A stretch of DNA of 64,000 nt from Nissolia schottii (taxonomy: Eukaryota > Streptophyta > Magnoliopsida > Fabales > Fabaceae), in the NCBI GenBank assembly GCA_003254905.1, contig QANU01029826.1:9206-73205 (forward strand). Reading direction: 5' to 3'. Positions 34,933 to 45,576 of the stretch are shown here, in pieces. Every line of letters begins with the position of its first letter. The stretch's first letter is position 1. A program made the position numbers and the translations under genes. The notes below the pieces were generated by a model that did no database searches, was not told the DNA's origin, and saw only the letters and a program-made list of their open reading frames with translations.

Positions 34933-37128
34933 ACTTGACATGTGAGAAATCACATTTTTATTTTTTTATGTCATATTTGAGATCGCCTTTTTTTTCTTTA
35001 CTTTGATTCTTGTGATTCCCGATGTATTTGTTTCTCTTTTTAATTAATGAATGCAAACATCTTTATATTTGATTAAAAAAAAATCAGTCTACGGATTATA
35101 GTGTTATTAAAACATTATGCTAAAGTCTAAGTCCGATGTCCCTTCTGAGCAAGCTAAATAAGTCCAATCATTTTCTTGCTCACCCCTTACATGTGTTTTG
35201 TTCCCATGCGTAGTGGTCTAATCCAAATACAAGATATTTTGTAGCTAAGGCAAATAAACAAATTCAATAATAACGCTATGATGAGAATAATAAAATAGTA
35301 TTATTTTGCATCCCAACCACATCTCACAGGCGGTGCCGCTGCCTCAACAATAGGAAACGAAAATGGCCAAACTTAGGATAATTAAACATTTATTTCATTT
35401 CTTTTGACCAAGGTCTGTCATTTAGAGTCTGAATTATTTATATTATCGATGATCAGCTAGGAAGGCATGCAACTCTATGGAAGAGAAATCACTAATTCTT
35501 AACAAAGATATTCTTAATATATATATATACACACAATTTTAATATTTCGTATTTAGAAATCACTAATAAAAATATGTTTTATAAACTTTATTAAGGATGC
35601 ACTAACTTAATTTTGAGTCTCATTAAGTTATTTTAGTGAGTATGTCAAAATAGTGAGTTGTGTATTTGAATTCATTTTATATGAAATATTGTATTGATTC
35701 ACATTTTAATTATTATTCAATGAGATTTTAATCTCATATATATTTCATTGAATCTAATCCTAAAATTCGTTGATAAATAAAATGTAAGTTCTCATACAAA
35801 ATGATTACTCTCAAATTTTTTCAACATATCTTATGGATGGTGCTGATGTTGGACTTCTATTTTTGCGCATTACTTTTTTTCGTTATGACTTTCGTTTTTG
35901 GTATCTAGTAATGAGACTTTTAGCAACGTGGTATTTGATGGGTTCATGGGAGACGAGACCAACATGTCAGCCCAATTCCTTTTCAAAGACGCAACCCAAA
36001 TTTATGACCAAAAAATGTGTATATTTATAATATCAAATTTAATTTATTTGAACAATCGAGTCAACAATTAATTGGGCCGATTTTGATAATTATAATTAAG
36101 GGGAAAAAAACCCTTTAATTTTCTCTTTCTAAATAAAGAGAATAAGTTGAAAGGAATAAAGGTTGTTTTCATTTCATCCCATATTCCACGTTACTTTTTC
36201 TTTTTTTTTAAATAATCAGAATCCAAAATTCACTAAACTTTAACTAAAATTGAAAATGAATATTTCATATGATTTTTTTTACATGACAAAATCATGTTTA
36301 TTTTTCATTAATAAATTTTTTATTGTATATGTTATGTTTGTATAAGTTTTACATTTCTAATTAATAATGCGAAATATAAAAAAAAAGTCAAATAAGAAGA
36401 CTCATTCCTTCATACATGAAATATTGTTTAAAGAAAATAAGCATAGAATCTCTTAAAAATTAATACACTATATTTTAAGAAATTTTTGTACGATAATAAA
36501 GTGTTATGTTAATTATAATTTTAACATGATATAAATTAACATGAAAAATATTTAAGAGATCTGATAAATTAATTTATCTATTCTTATTAAGACATTTTGA
36601 CATTTTTTCTATCTTATAAACTAAAAAATGCAAAATTTTATTCAATAAATAAATTAATTTAAAATTAATTTATTAAGTCCCACAACATACACACATATAT
36701 ATGATCAATAGCACATAATGTTTTAATATGAGAATATTTTCTAAATCTCACCTCTTCCCTACCCTATGTAGAAAATACCAAACGGTTCAACATCATCAAT
36801 AAATGGGATCCTCATGAATCCTTACCAAACACTTCTCATAAAAATCTCTTGGATTCGGACGAAGGCCCCACCAACCCAGCTCAAACTTTGCTAGGTTTTT
36901 TAACTTAAAAATAGAAATTTTTATGTGACCATCAAACGTATATAATATATACTCACAAACATTATTATTTATTAATTTTAAATATTTGTAAATATTATAA
37001 ATTAAAATTAATTAATAATGAGGTTCATATAATATATATTAAATATGTCCTATGATTATGTAAGTGTTTTTTCTTTGAAAAATGAAAACCCTAGTTTGAT
37101 GTCAAAATGTTTTTTTACATTTGCATTC
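34933..37128. other. Gene-free AT-rich region
   Basis: Homopolymer runs and AT-rich DNA. A short (TA)n(CA)n run lies at about 35518-35534. The small open frame at 35833-36030 shows no family signature. No gene is supported. Confidence 0.4.
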
Positions 37129-37327
37129 CTTTTGAAGAAACAATTATCCATAATGTGGACAGTACAAAGAAATTATCGATGTATAATTTTTTGGGGCTGA
37201 AATTGCTACCGATGTATGATTTTTTGGGCTGAATTCGCCATCCCCTATAACGATTATAGCCCCAAAAAATCATACATCAATAATTTCTTTGTCCTGTCCA
37301 TATTAGAGATAATTGTTTCTTCAAAAG
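37129..37327. repeat. Long inverted repeat (70-bp arms, 59-bp loop)
   Basis: Left arm 37129-37198 and right arm 37258-37327 are near-perfect reverse complements (CTTTTGAAGAAACAATTAT... paired with ...ATAATTGTTTCTTCAAAAG; inner ends TTTTTTGGGGCT and AGCCCCAAAAAA), with only a few mismatches. The loop contains a further direct copy of the inner arm (ACCGATGTATGATTTTTTGG, 37208-37227). It is either a foldback MITE or, if transcribed, a small-RNA-producing hairpin. Confidence 0.85.
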
Positions 37328-37761
37328 CCATAATAATGTATATACCCCCTCAAAATTCATATCCTTCAAGTTAATGCTGAACACCTGTTTCCACTCCAAT
37401 CCCCTTTGGAAAAAGAAAAGTTGCTTTCATTTCACGTACCATCAATTGTAAAAAAAAAAAAAATATAATAATAATAATAATATTTTTTATTTATCCTTTT
37501 ATTTTGAATCATGCATTTGATCCTCTCACAAATTCATCAGAAGATGTCCCATTTTAGAAGAACCCACAAGCAAAAGCCAATGGACGATCCCTTTCTATCA
37601 CGTGCTGAAAGCCCCGTGACTCGTGACCCTATTCATGGCAAAATATAAATTATAATTATATTTTGCTCGTTACTATAAACTTTTAAACTTTAAAAAAATA
37701 TATTCAACAATACTTTAAGCATGATTTATAAAGAAATCCATTGTTTAATATATATTTATTG
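37328..37761. other. Gene-free AT-rich region
   Basis: AT-rich DNA with an (ATA)n-like run at about 37460-37482. No gene signal. Confidence 0.35.
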
Positions 37762-37940
37762 TACCAACGGGGGTTGGTCTAAGTGGTAAGCGGCTTGATA
37801 TCGCTTAAGTAAGGTCCCGAGTTCGAGACCTTGAATACGCAATTATTCCCGCTGGGAAACTCACCCGCCATAGCCAGGTGCGCGACCCGGGTCGACCCGG
37901 ATTAGTCAAGGCAAAGCCTTGGATACCGGGCAGGCAACCT
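37762..37940 (+). mobile_element. tRNA-derived SINE, copy 2
   Basis: Head with A box TGGTCTAAGTGGTAAGCGG and B box GAGTTCGAGACC about 30 bases later; body with CCCGCTGGGAAACTCACC and a GC-rich ACCCGGGTCGACCCGG; end CAACCTAAAAAAAA. Flanked by the target duplication ATATATATTTATTGT (about 37747-37761 and again after the A-run near 37945-37965). It is better preserved than its relative at 11298-11481. Confidence 0.85.
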
Positions 37941-39400
37941 AAAAAAAATATATATATTTATTGTCTAGATTACATATTTTAAAGGTGAATTTACAAATTA
38001 ATAATAGTTGTTAGTACCAACTAAAATTAAATTATCAAATTATGAATGAATGATTGTTATCATAATTTTACATGATATTTCAGAAATATATAAGAACTAT
38101 AAAATATTTAATATTATCTTCATTCAAACTCCTCATAATTATTTAAGAGCTTAATCTTGATATTATTAGTATACTTTTTTACATCATCAATCAATCATTT
38201 ATTAATTATTATGATTTTTAAGATAATTATTTTTAATAATTTGAATTTCTTTTTACTTAATTGAACTCTGAAAAATTGATAAACTGTTGATTACAAAATA
38301 TTTTTTTATTCTTATAAATGAAAATTAAAGACAATATGAGTTATCACCACATTACATCTCATCGCATGTCATAATTTAATAGTTTGAATATTAATTAGTC
38401 AATCAAATATTAACTCACAGCTCCCCAACAGTCAAATATTTATTTGCTCTCAGATCAAATTTGTGAATGGATTTTTTCGTATATGATTTAATCATGTTGA
38501 AATCTTTATTAAAAAAATGTGAGATTCAGACAAAATATATGGCAGATAAGATTCAGTGATGAGAAAATTTACATATCAATTATCAAGTTATATAAAAAAA
38601 ATTCACGTATAAAAAGATTCATTCCTAAGATTTTCCTGAATGACAATACAGAGGAAAAAGTTGCAATAATAATAACAAAAAAGTAATAATTGAAACAACT
38701 ACCAAATTAACCTATAAAGACTTTTAATATTTTTAGAAATAAAATAAAAAAAAGTCAAGTATCATTTATATTCTAAGAAGCATTGAGATATAATATGATA
38801 TGCGATATAATGACACATTAATTTTAAAATTTTACATGACACAAATATAATATATATAAGTATAAAATTAAATATCTATAATAATATCATAATATTTTTT
38901 ATGATATTAAATTATTAATTTTTAATATATTTTAAATCTTTTTTAAAATACATGTAATATTTAAAATATTTTTATGTATCAATACTTACTAATTTTTTAA
39001 AGATTCACATTATTATTATAAATTATTTAGTATTTCAAATACTTTTCGTCACTCAAAAAACATTGAGAAATACCTTAGACATGACTAATTATAAATTTTT
39101 TATTTAAACACTTTTTAGACATGTACGACACATGAGTTGAATGTCTTTGTATGTCAATATCTACAGTGTATCAAACACGATAATATAATTGTTCCATAAA
39201 GTATCCATATTTCTTCATTTATAATAGTAAGTATGTTGATTTATATGACGACCAGTTTAGTCTTCTAAACATTTTTTATGATAAAAATAGTAATAATGTG
39301 AATAAAAAACAACAGAAAAAAAGAAAAAACATTTAACACAGACAGAGAGCTGGTATTGACCCAAGTCCAACAACTCAAAGCAGAAATAAGAAAACAACGC
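37941..39400. other. Gene-free region with a dispersed repeat
   Basis: About 38770-39185 is an inverted relative of 21350-21825 (shared, in reverse, ttttaaaattaatgtg and atatttaattttacac). The rest is AT-rich without gene signals. Confidence 0.4.
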
Positions 39401-39690
39401 ATAACTCATTGTGTTATCTTAAACAGAACAGAAACAGATCATTGCCTCCAACACGTGCCTTTCTCAATCTCATTGGTTCTTTCTCCCTTCCCACACACCC
39501 TCTCTCTCTGACTTTTCCAATGTCTCTCTCTTTGTTCTTCTTCCACTCACTCTTCTTCCTTGCTTTGCTTCATTCTAAGTCCCTTCTTCCTTCTGCTCCC
39601 TAAGCTCTGCATAGAAAAAGACAGAGAAACTCAGAAAGAGAGAGAAACAGATTATTTTTTATTTTTTGTTGTGTGTGTTTAGAGTTTTCA
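39401..39690 (+). promoter_or_regulatory. Pyrimidine-rich leader of the GT106-family gene
   Basis: CTCTCTCTCTGAC and TCTCTCTCTTTG tracts at about 39490-39535 followed by a purine-rich stretch (39610-39650) just before the ATG at 39691. Such CT-rich Y-patches are common around plant transcription starts. No firm TATA box is assigned. Confidence 0.4.
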
Positions 39691-42600
39691 ATGAAAGGGG
39701 AAGCAAAGATGAAGTCAAAGATGAAATGGGTTGGTCTGGTTGGCCTTGTCCTCTCAGCACTCTCAATCTTCACACACCTGCTCCTCGCCAGATTCTCCAC
39801 TGAGATGGGCATCTCTGAATACCAATCCTCTGTCACCATCTTCTCTTGGAGGCCCATTTTCGGCGCCCCAAATTCCCCAACCAATGTAAAAACACAAAAA
39901 TATCTCAACTTTATAGCCATTCTTTAATGTAATCCATTTGGAGCACTTTGGTTTTCTTCCCTTTTTTCTGATTTGCTAACTTTATGTTCTGTTTCAAAGC
40001 TCAGATTTTTAAGTATTTACATTGGCACTTCTACTACTACTAATGATAATACCCTTTTGTTATATTGGGCGTGTTGATTGTGTTTCAAAGTTTTTTTTTT
40101 TTTTTTGGGCTTTGTACTTTCAGAAAGTGACAATGGTGCTGTTTTTTTTCTTTATGTGGGTCTTATTCAGATTCTGTGTTGGTTTTTTTCTTTTAGCTTT
40201 TGCAATTACACTTTTGTTATCCGAAATAAGCGGTGCCTTGTCTTGTATTTTCCCCATTGGCCTTGGATCTGTGTGAGTTGCGATATTTAACTGAATTTGC
40301 AATACAATGTGTCTCCTAAAGTAGTATTAGAAGTAACATAAGCTAATTTGCATTTTTCTTTTTTAAATATATTCATTTGTTTTATTTATTTTTACCTGTA
40401 ATTTTGAGATGCAGAGTCACTCATATAGAAGACTATGGGGTCCGGTAAAGCGACTTGAATCCTTGTATCCTGATTCAAATCCCAGAGGATATTATGCTGG
40501 TAAGTTCAACATTTTCATCTTTGTTGCTAAATCTACATTTTTACAGCTGCTTAAACTGCAGAGAATTTTGTGTTGGTCTATTCTGCTGATTGTTGGTTTT
40601 GGCAAAGTAAATTGAATATTTGATTCTAATCTGCATAATGGTTATCTACCTCCAATTTTTGGAAGAATTCAATTTTCTTTTTTTAGCTTCTTTTTTACTA
40701 CTGTAAGATATGAAATTGGCATTATCAGATTATGATGCTTTTTATATGAAGTCAATTGCATATTTAAGCTGTGATGTTGTCACTACACAGTCATACTGCG
40801 TCTTTTACTAATAGAATAAAATGCTTCTTTGAGAGTACGGAATATCACCCTAGCTGTACATAGTTGACCAAGATTGTCGCATTTTTGTTGCATACATGTA
40901 TTTCACTTTGCAAATTAGGGAATTATTGAATCATTGGTTGGATCTTCACACGTTTTGCCAAGTGACAACCATTTAGGATATGCATTTGATCTTACTTTTT
41001 GATCTTTTGTGCATAGGATTTAGCTTAATTCAAATAGCGTTTCCTTTATTTTTTGAGCTTTGGATTATTATGTAAAGTTGAACTAGGTCCTTGCTGGATA
41101 GATGTTGCTTGAATTTATGTAGATTACCGTATTCCCTATATCTGTCTGTCTGAAAGAAACGATATCGTCTTTCCTGACAGATCCCAGCTCACAAACAAAT
41201 GGGTTTATTTTCGTCCGGATACTAGGTGGTTTCCATGACATCAGGAATTCAGTGAGTGTATTATGTTTTGGGATCTGTATCCTAATTCCTAATATATTTA
41301 AATCATTTTGAACTGAAGTATAATTTTGTGGTTGTTTTCAGATATGTGACGTGGTTGTGATTTCTCGACTTCTTAATGCTACTTTAGCAATGCCTGAGAT
41401 CCAATCAACTACCAGCAGCAAGGGAATAAGGTTCCTGTTCTTCCAAGGAATTAAAGAATCTGACATCTAAACTAAGTATTCTGTGCTCTATACCTTAAAC
41501 TATTTCTTCCTAAATTCTTTTTATTCAGCTCGCAGTTCAAGAGTTTTGCGTACCTATATAATGAGGACCAATTTGTGCTCTCGTTAGCAAAAGATGTCAA
41601 AGTAGTGAGAACTCTTCCAAAAGATCTAAAGGGAGCAAGGAGAAAGAAGGCGATTCCTATGTTTAAAGTGCCGCATTCGGCATCACCATATTATTATTTG
41701 CATCATGTTCTTCCGGTTTTAAAGAAGCATTTGGTGGTTGAACTAGTTGTTTCCGATGGTGGATGTTTGCAGGTAAACTGGTAAAGATAGCTTGTGCTTC
41801 AATACCTGTTTTGATCTTTAATTTTTCCCTTACCTAATATAAAGGTCACTAAGTTCTGATTTGGTTATTTGTTTAAATGAATTGACTAAGCTAAAATTCA
41901 GTGGATTAGTAAGCTCCCTTTTTTAAGCATCGCCTTGACTAAAATGTTTAACTTGATGGCAATGTATGTAGCTAATGATTTTTTTTCCCCACTTTCCAAA
42001 TGACGTTGGGATCAAATGTTGACCTAACTTAACTTTTTTATGATATGCACGGTCCATTTTTGTGTTTGGCATCCTATGATAGCTTTGAAAATGAATTATT
42101 TTTGCTATAGCACCGCTATTTCCACTATAGCGGCCAATTAACACCATAAAATAGCATAGCAGCCGCTCGGAACCTTCTACGCTATAGCAGTATAATGGAG
42201 CCATAGCGGATATTTGATAATATTGGACTACTACATGAATATTTACCATATTGATTGATATAGATGCTCTCATCCTCAATCTTTCTCTCTTCTGTACCTT
42301 GTTCTTTGTCTTCCTGTCTTTGTTTTCTCCCTTTTACTAGTATCCCTCTCCTTCTACTCGATGAAGGTTTAGCAAAATGATTCTTATTCTTCCTTTAGTA
42401 ATGTGCCTATTAACTATTGTTTCCCCTTGCTTCTTCTCCACATTCTCTTTTAGCCCACTCTTCCTCCCAATTTCGAAGAATATCAAAGGCTGAGATGTCG
42501 AGTTGCTTTTCATGCTCTTCGGTTCCGACAAGAAGTCCAGGAACTTTCTGCTAGGATTTTGCAGAGGCAAGAGGAACTTCATTGTTATGTCTCTTATAAT

Positions 42601-44538
42601 TTTGTTTGTTCGTCTCTTCCGTAGCCTTTTTCCATTTCTTTTAGCTAATGCATAGTTCCTGATATGATTGTAGGTTACGAGTGCCTGGTCGGCCATTTAT
42701 TGCCTTTGACCCTGGCATGACTAGAGAGGCTTTGGCATATCATGGTTGTGCTGAGCTCTTCCAGGTACATGATTCAACATAGATGGCTGCTAATTGTTGC
42801 TTAAAAGACCTTTTATTTTTCATGTCTGAGCGGTGGCTTTGAATTCTTTGCAAGGACGTGCATACTGAACTAATTCAACATAAAAGATCTTGGATGATAA
42901 AGCGTGGGATTGCCAAGGGGAAGCTTTCCGTAAACTCAGCCGACGCAAGACTGAACGGCTCTTGCCCTCTAATGCCGGAGGAGGTAAGACAATATGCTTT
43001 AAATTTCAGGCAAGTCAGACTTGTTTGGTGTCGACGGATTCTTTGGAGCGATATTCTGTGAAGTGTGTATTTTAAACATAAAGCACAACCGACGCATATT
43101 GTGTGATCTGAAATTTTTGATCTCTTGCAGATTGGCGTTCTTCTGCGTGCCTACGGATACTCAAAAGATGCAATTATATATGTATCTGGAGGAGAAGTCT
43201 TTGGAGGTCAAAGAACATTGATACCTCTTCATGCTATGTTTGAAAATGTTGTTGATAGAACTTCTCTCAGCACTCCTTGGGAGCTGAGTAGTCTCTACGG
43301 CCAAGAGGTTAACCTTGTCAATGCTGCTCCTGGACCACCGCCTTTCGTTGAAGTAACAAAGCGTGCGGCTTGGAAGAACGCTGGTCCACGTCCTCGCCCG
43401 CTTCCTCCGCCCCCTGCTAGGCCCAAATCGTATAACATAGAGGGTTGGTGGGGTTGGGTAGCTGAGAGCGATAATGAGCCTGATAGCACAGTCATGGAAC
43501 TGAGGACGAATGCTCATAAATTACTATGGGAGGCTATTGACTATGTGGTTTGTGTTGAAGCTGATGTATTTATCCCCGGATTTGATCGTGACGGGAAGGG
43601 TCGCCCTAATTTTGCCAGCTTGGTGATGGGGCACAGGCTGTATCAGTCAGCTGCATCAAAGACATTTAGACCTGACAGGTAAAAAGTACCTCTATTTTTT
43701 TTGTCCATGTATGTTTTCAACGCATTTAAGTACAATTTTTTTGCATTGGAAATAATAACTTTGGAACATCACCATACAAAATGTTCGCTTATTCAGTCAA
43801 GATATCAATTGGTAAGTGTCAAAATCTCCTTATCTTTTGAACTTGTAAGTGGAAGTGGCAACACAGAAGCTTGCAGCTATTTCCAAATAGAGTCTGAATA
43901 TATGTTTCTTGTTTACTATGCCATTAAAAAATCCAAGACACTTTAAAGCAATGCATATGAGCAAGACAATTATTGATTGGGAAACACTAGTAAATTCATG
44001 ATAAATCATTGAACACAAGCTTAAGTAATGCTATTTTCAATTTAATACTTTGCAATCATGCTTCTGTTGGTGCAGAAAGGAAGCTGTGAAACTTGTGGAT
44101 GAGATTCGAGACCACGCATACCAAGCAAATCATACCTGGCTGAAATCAGTTCGAAGGCATTTGAGGAAAACGTTGCTCGATGGAATCATAGAAGCTTCAA
44201 ATAATTCAAAACCATTATCCTTTCTCTCTCACCCCGTCCCTGAATGTTCTTGCTCGAGGCACAACACTGTCGAGGTTTCAAAGAATTCTTCTATTCCTTC
44301 AACTCCCCAAATCTGGACGGCTCTTGGTGTCGCTCATCGGTGTCCTGCATGGATGGACGCGGGTCCAGTTTCTCAATCAAAAGATAAGGAAAATGAAGAC
44401 GATCTAGATGACAATGATTCTGTATCTGGGTTATTCTTCGGACAAAGTGGTGGGAACCACGAAGGTGATGCAGAAGTAAACGCTAAGGAAGAAAATCAAT
44501 TTGAGGATCAAGAAGAACTTGAGGGTGGGGAAAGATGA
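39691..44538 (+). CDS. GT106 / plant O-fucosyltransferase-family protein
   Basis: Ten exons: 39691-39885, 40415-40499, 41181-41251, 41342-41430, 41529-41772, 42454-42566, 42674-42764, 42855-42983, 43131-43678, 44076-44538. All phases agree and total 675 residues. Residues about 12-33 form a membrane anchor, so it is a type II, probably Golgi, protein. The domain runs from GFIFVRILGGFHDIRN and ICDVVVISRLLNATLAMPE through the nucleotide-sugar-site region PGRPFIAFDPGMTREAL to IYVSGGEVFGGQR and AIDYVVCVEADVFIPGFDRDG. A proline-rich insert (PRPLPPPP) and an acidic C-terminal tail are extra to the core. The sugar donor and acceptor are unknown; family members include RG-I rhamnosyltransferases and mannan-related proteins. 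Intron 6 starts with GC (AG|GCAAGA at 42567), not GT. Intron 5 carries a MITE-like insertion. Confidence 0.88.
42090..42215. mobile_element. hAT-type MITE remnant in an intron
   Basis: Within intron 5 of the GT106 gene, GCTATAGCACCGCTATTTCC and CACTATAGCGGCC recur, with ACGCTATAGCAGTATAATGG and CCATAGCGG nearby. These tagcggtgctatagc-type words are typical of hAT-derived MITEs of legumes and other dicots. The boundaries are approximate. Confidence 0.5.
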
Positions 44539-45576
44539 CAACAAGATAATGTGCAGATGATCCATCTGACAATTGATAACGGATTTCACATTCTCCAGAT
44601 ATATGTACATAATCAATTTTGCTTCCAACTGTTGCTTATTGGAGTTGGTTTTCGGTGTGGGTGTGAGAAGAGGCAAAGCTCTTTTGGATGTGGCTACGGA
44701 ACTCTGATTCAGGAAATGCATTTAGCAGTCAAGAATCATCATTCATCAGTACAATCTGTGTTTTTCTTAGCTCTAGTCCTCAAATATAACAAAAGCTAAA
44801 TTTGTTGACCCCATTTAAGCTTTTTGATGTAGCCTAACATGATACTTTTAGTTTATATATATTAGGTTTAAGTTCAGTTTGAATTCTTTACTAGGAAAGC
44901 TTCCCTGGTTGTCTCTGGTGCATAGATTCATAGACTGCATTCAACTGATGTAACATTGGCTGGAATTTGATTCCATTTTTTTTATAAGAGAAGTAATTCC
45001 CCAAGTAATATGGCACTTCGATGTTACAATTTTTTCTACAGTAATGTGGTAACAAGGAATAGTACTTATATCTATTGTTTCCTTACGAACATGGGCTTTA
45101 CAATATTTTAGAACAGGATAAAAGTTGTGCTGGATTCATTCACCATTTGATACATAAACTTACATCAGGTTTTGTGGATCATTCCATATTATCTTGTATA
45201 ATTTGAATCTGATGAGCATTTGGCTAGCTTCTGTTTTGCACTGTTCAGTGGCTAACACGTGGCTGGTTTCAGGGAAAGACATCAGATGCATGAGATACAA
45301 TTAGATGTTTGAACTCTGTGCGGTGTAAAGCTTATAATCTTTTTAAAGGGCTTTCCTTCTTAAATATGTTGGTTTTGGCAATTAAATTAAAAATCACAAG
45401 CAGAAGCTAAAGTATAACACTTTATTTCAGAATGTCCTTGTTGCAAAACCAGAATCATGAACATTTACATTTCATTTGGATCTAACCAGCATGGCAAAAA
45501 TGAACTGATCCACCTAATTCCACTTGGCCTAAGCTAAAAATTTAAACAGGGAAAAAACATTTTAAGAGGAGGATTG
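44539..45576. other. Convergent 3' region between GT106 and BIM genes
   Basis: The 3' ends of the plus-strand glycosyltransferase and the minus-strand bHLH gene face each other here. The 3'UTRs lie in this AT-rich stretch. No other gene is visible. Confidence 0.4.

Noticed and set aside
37762..37835. A functional tRNA gene
   Set aside because: A and B boxes are present, but the acceptor and anticodon stems do not pair and the sequence continues into a SINE body with A-tail and target duplication.
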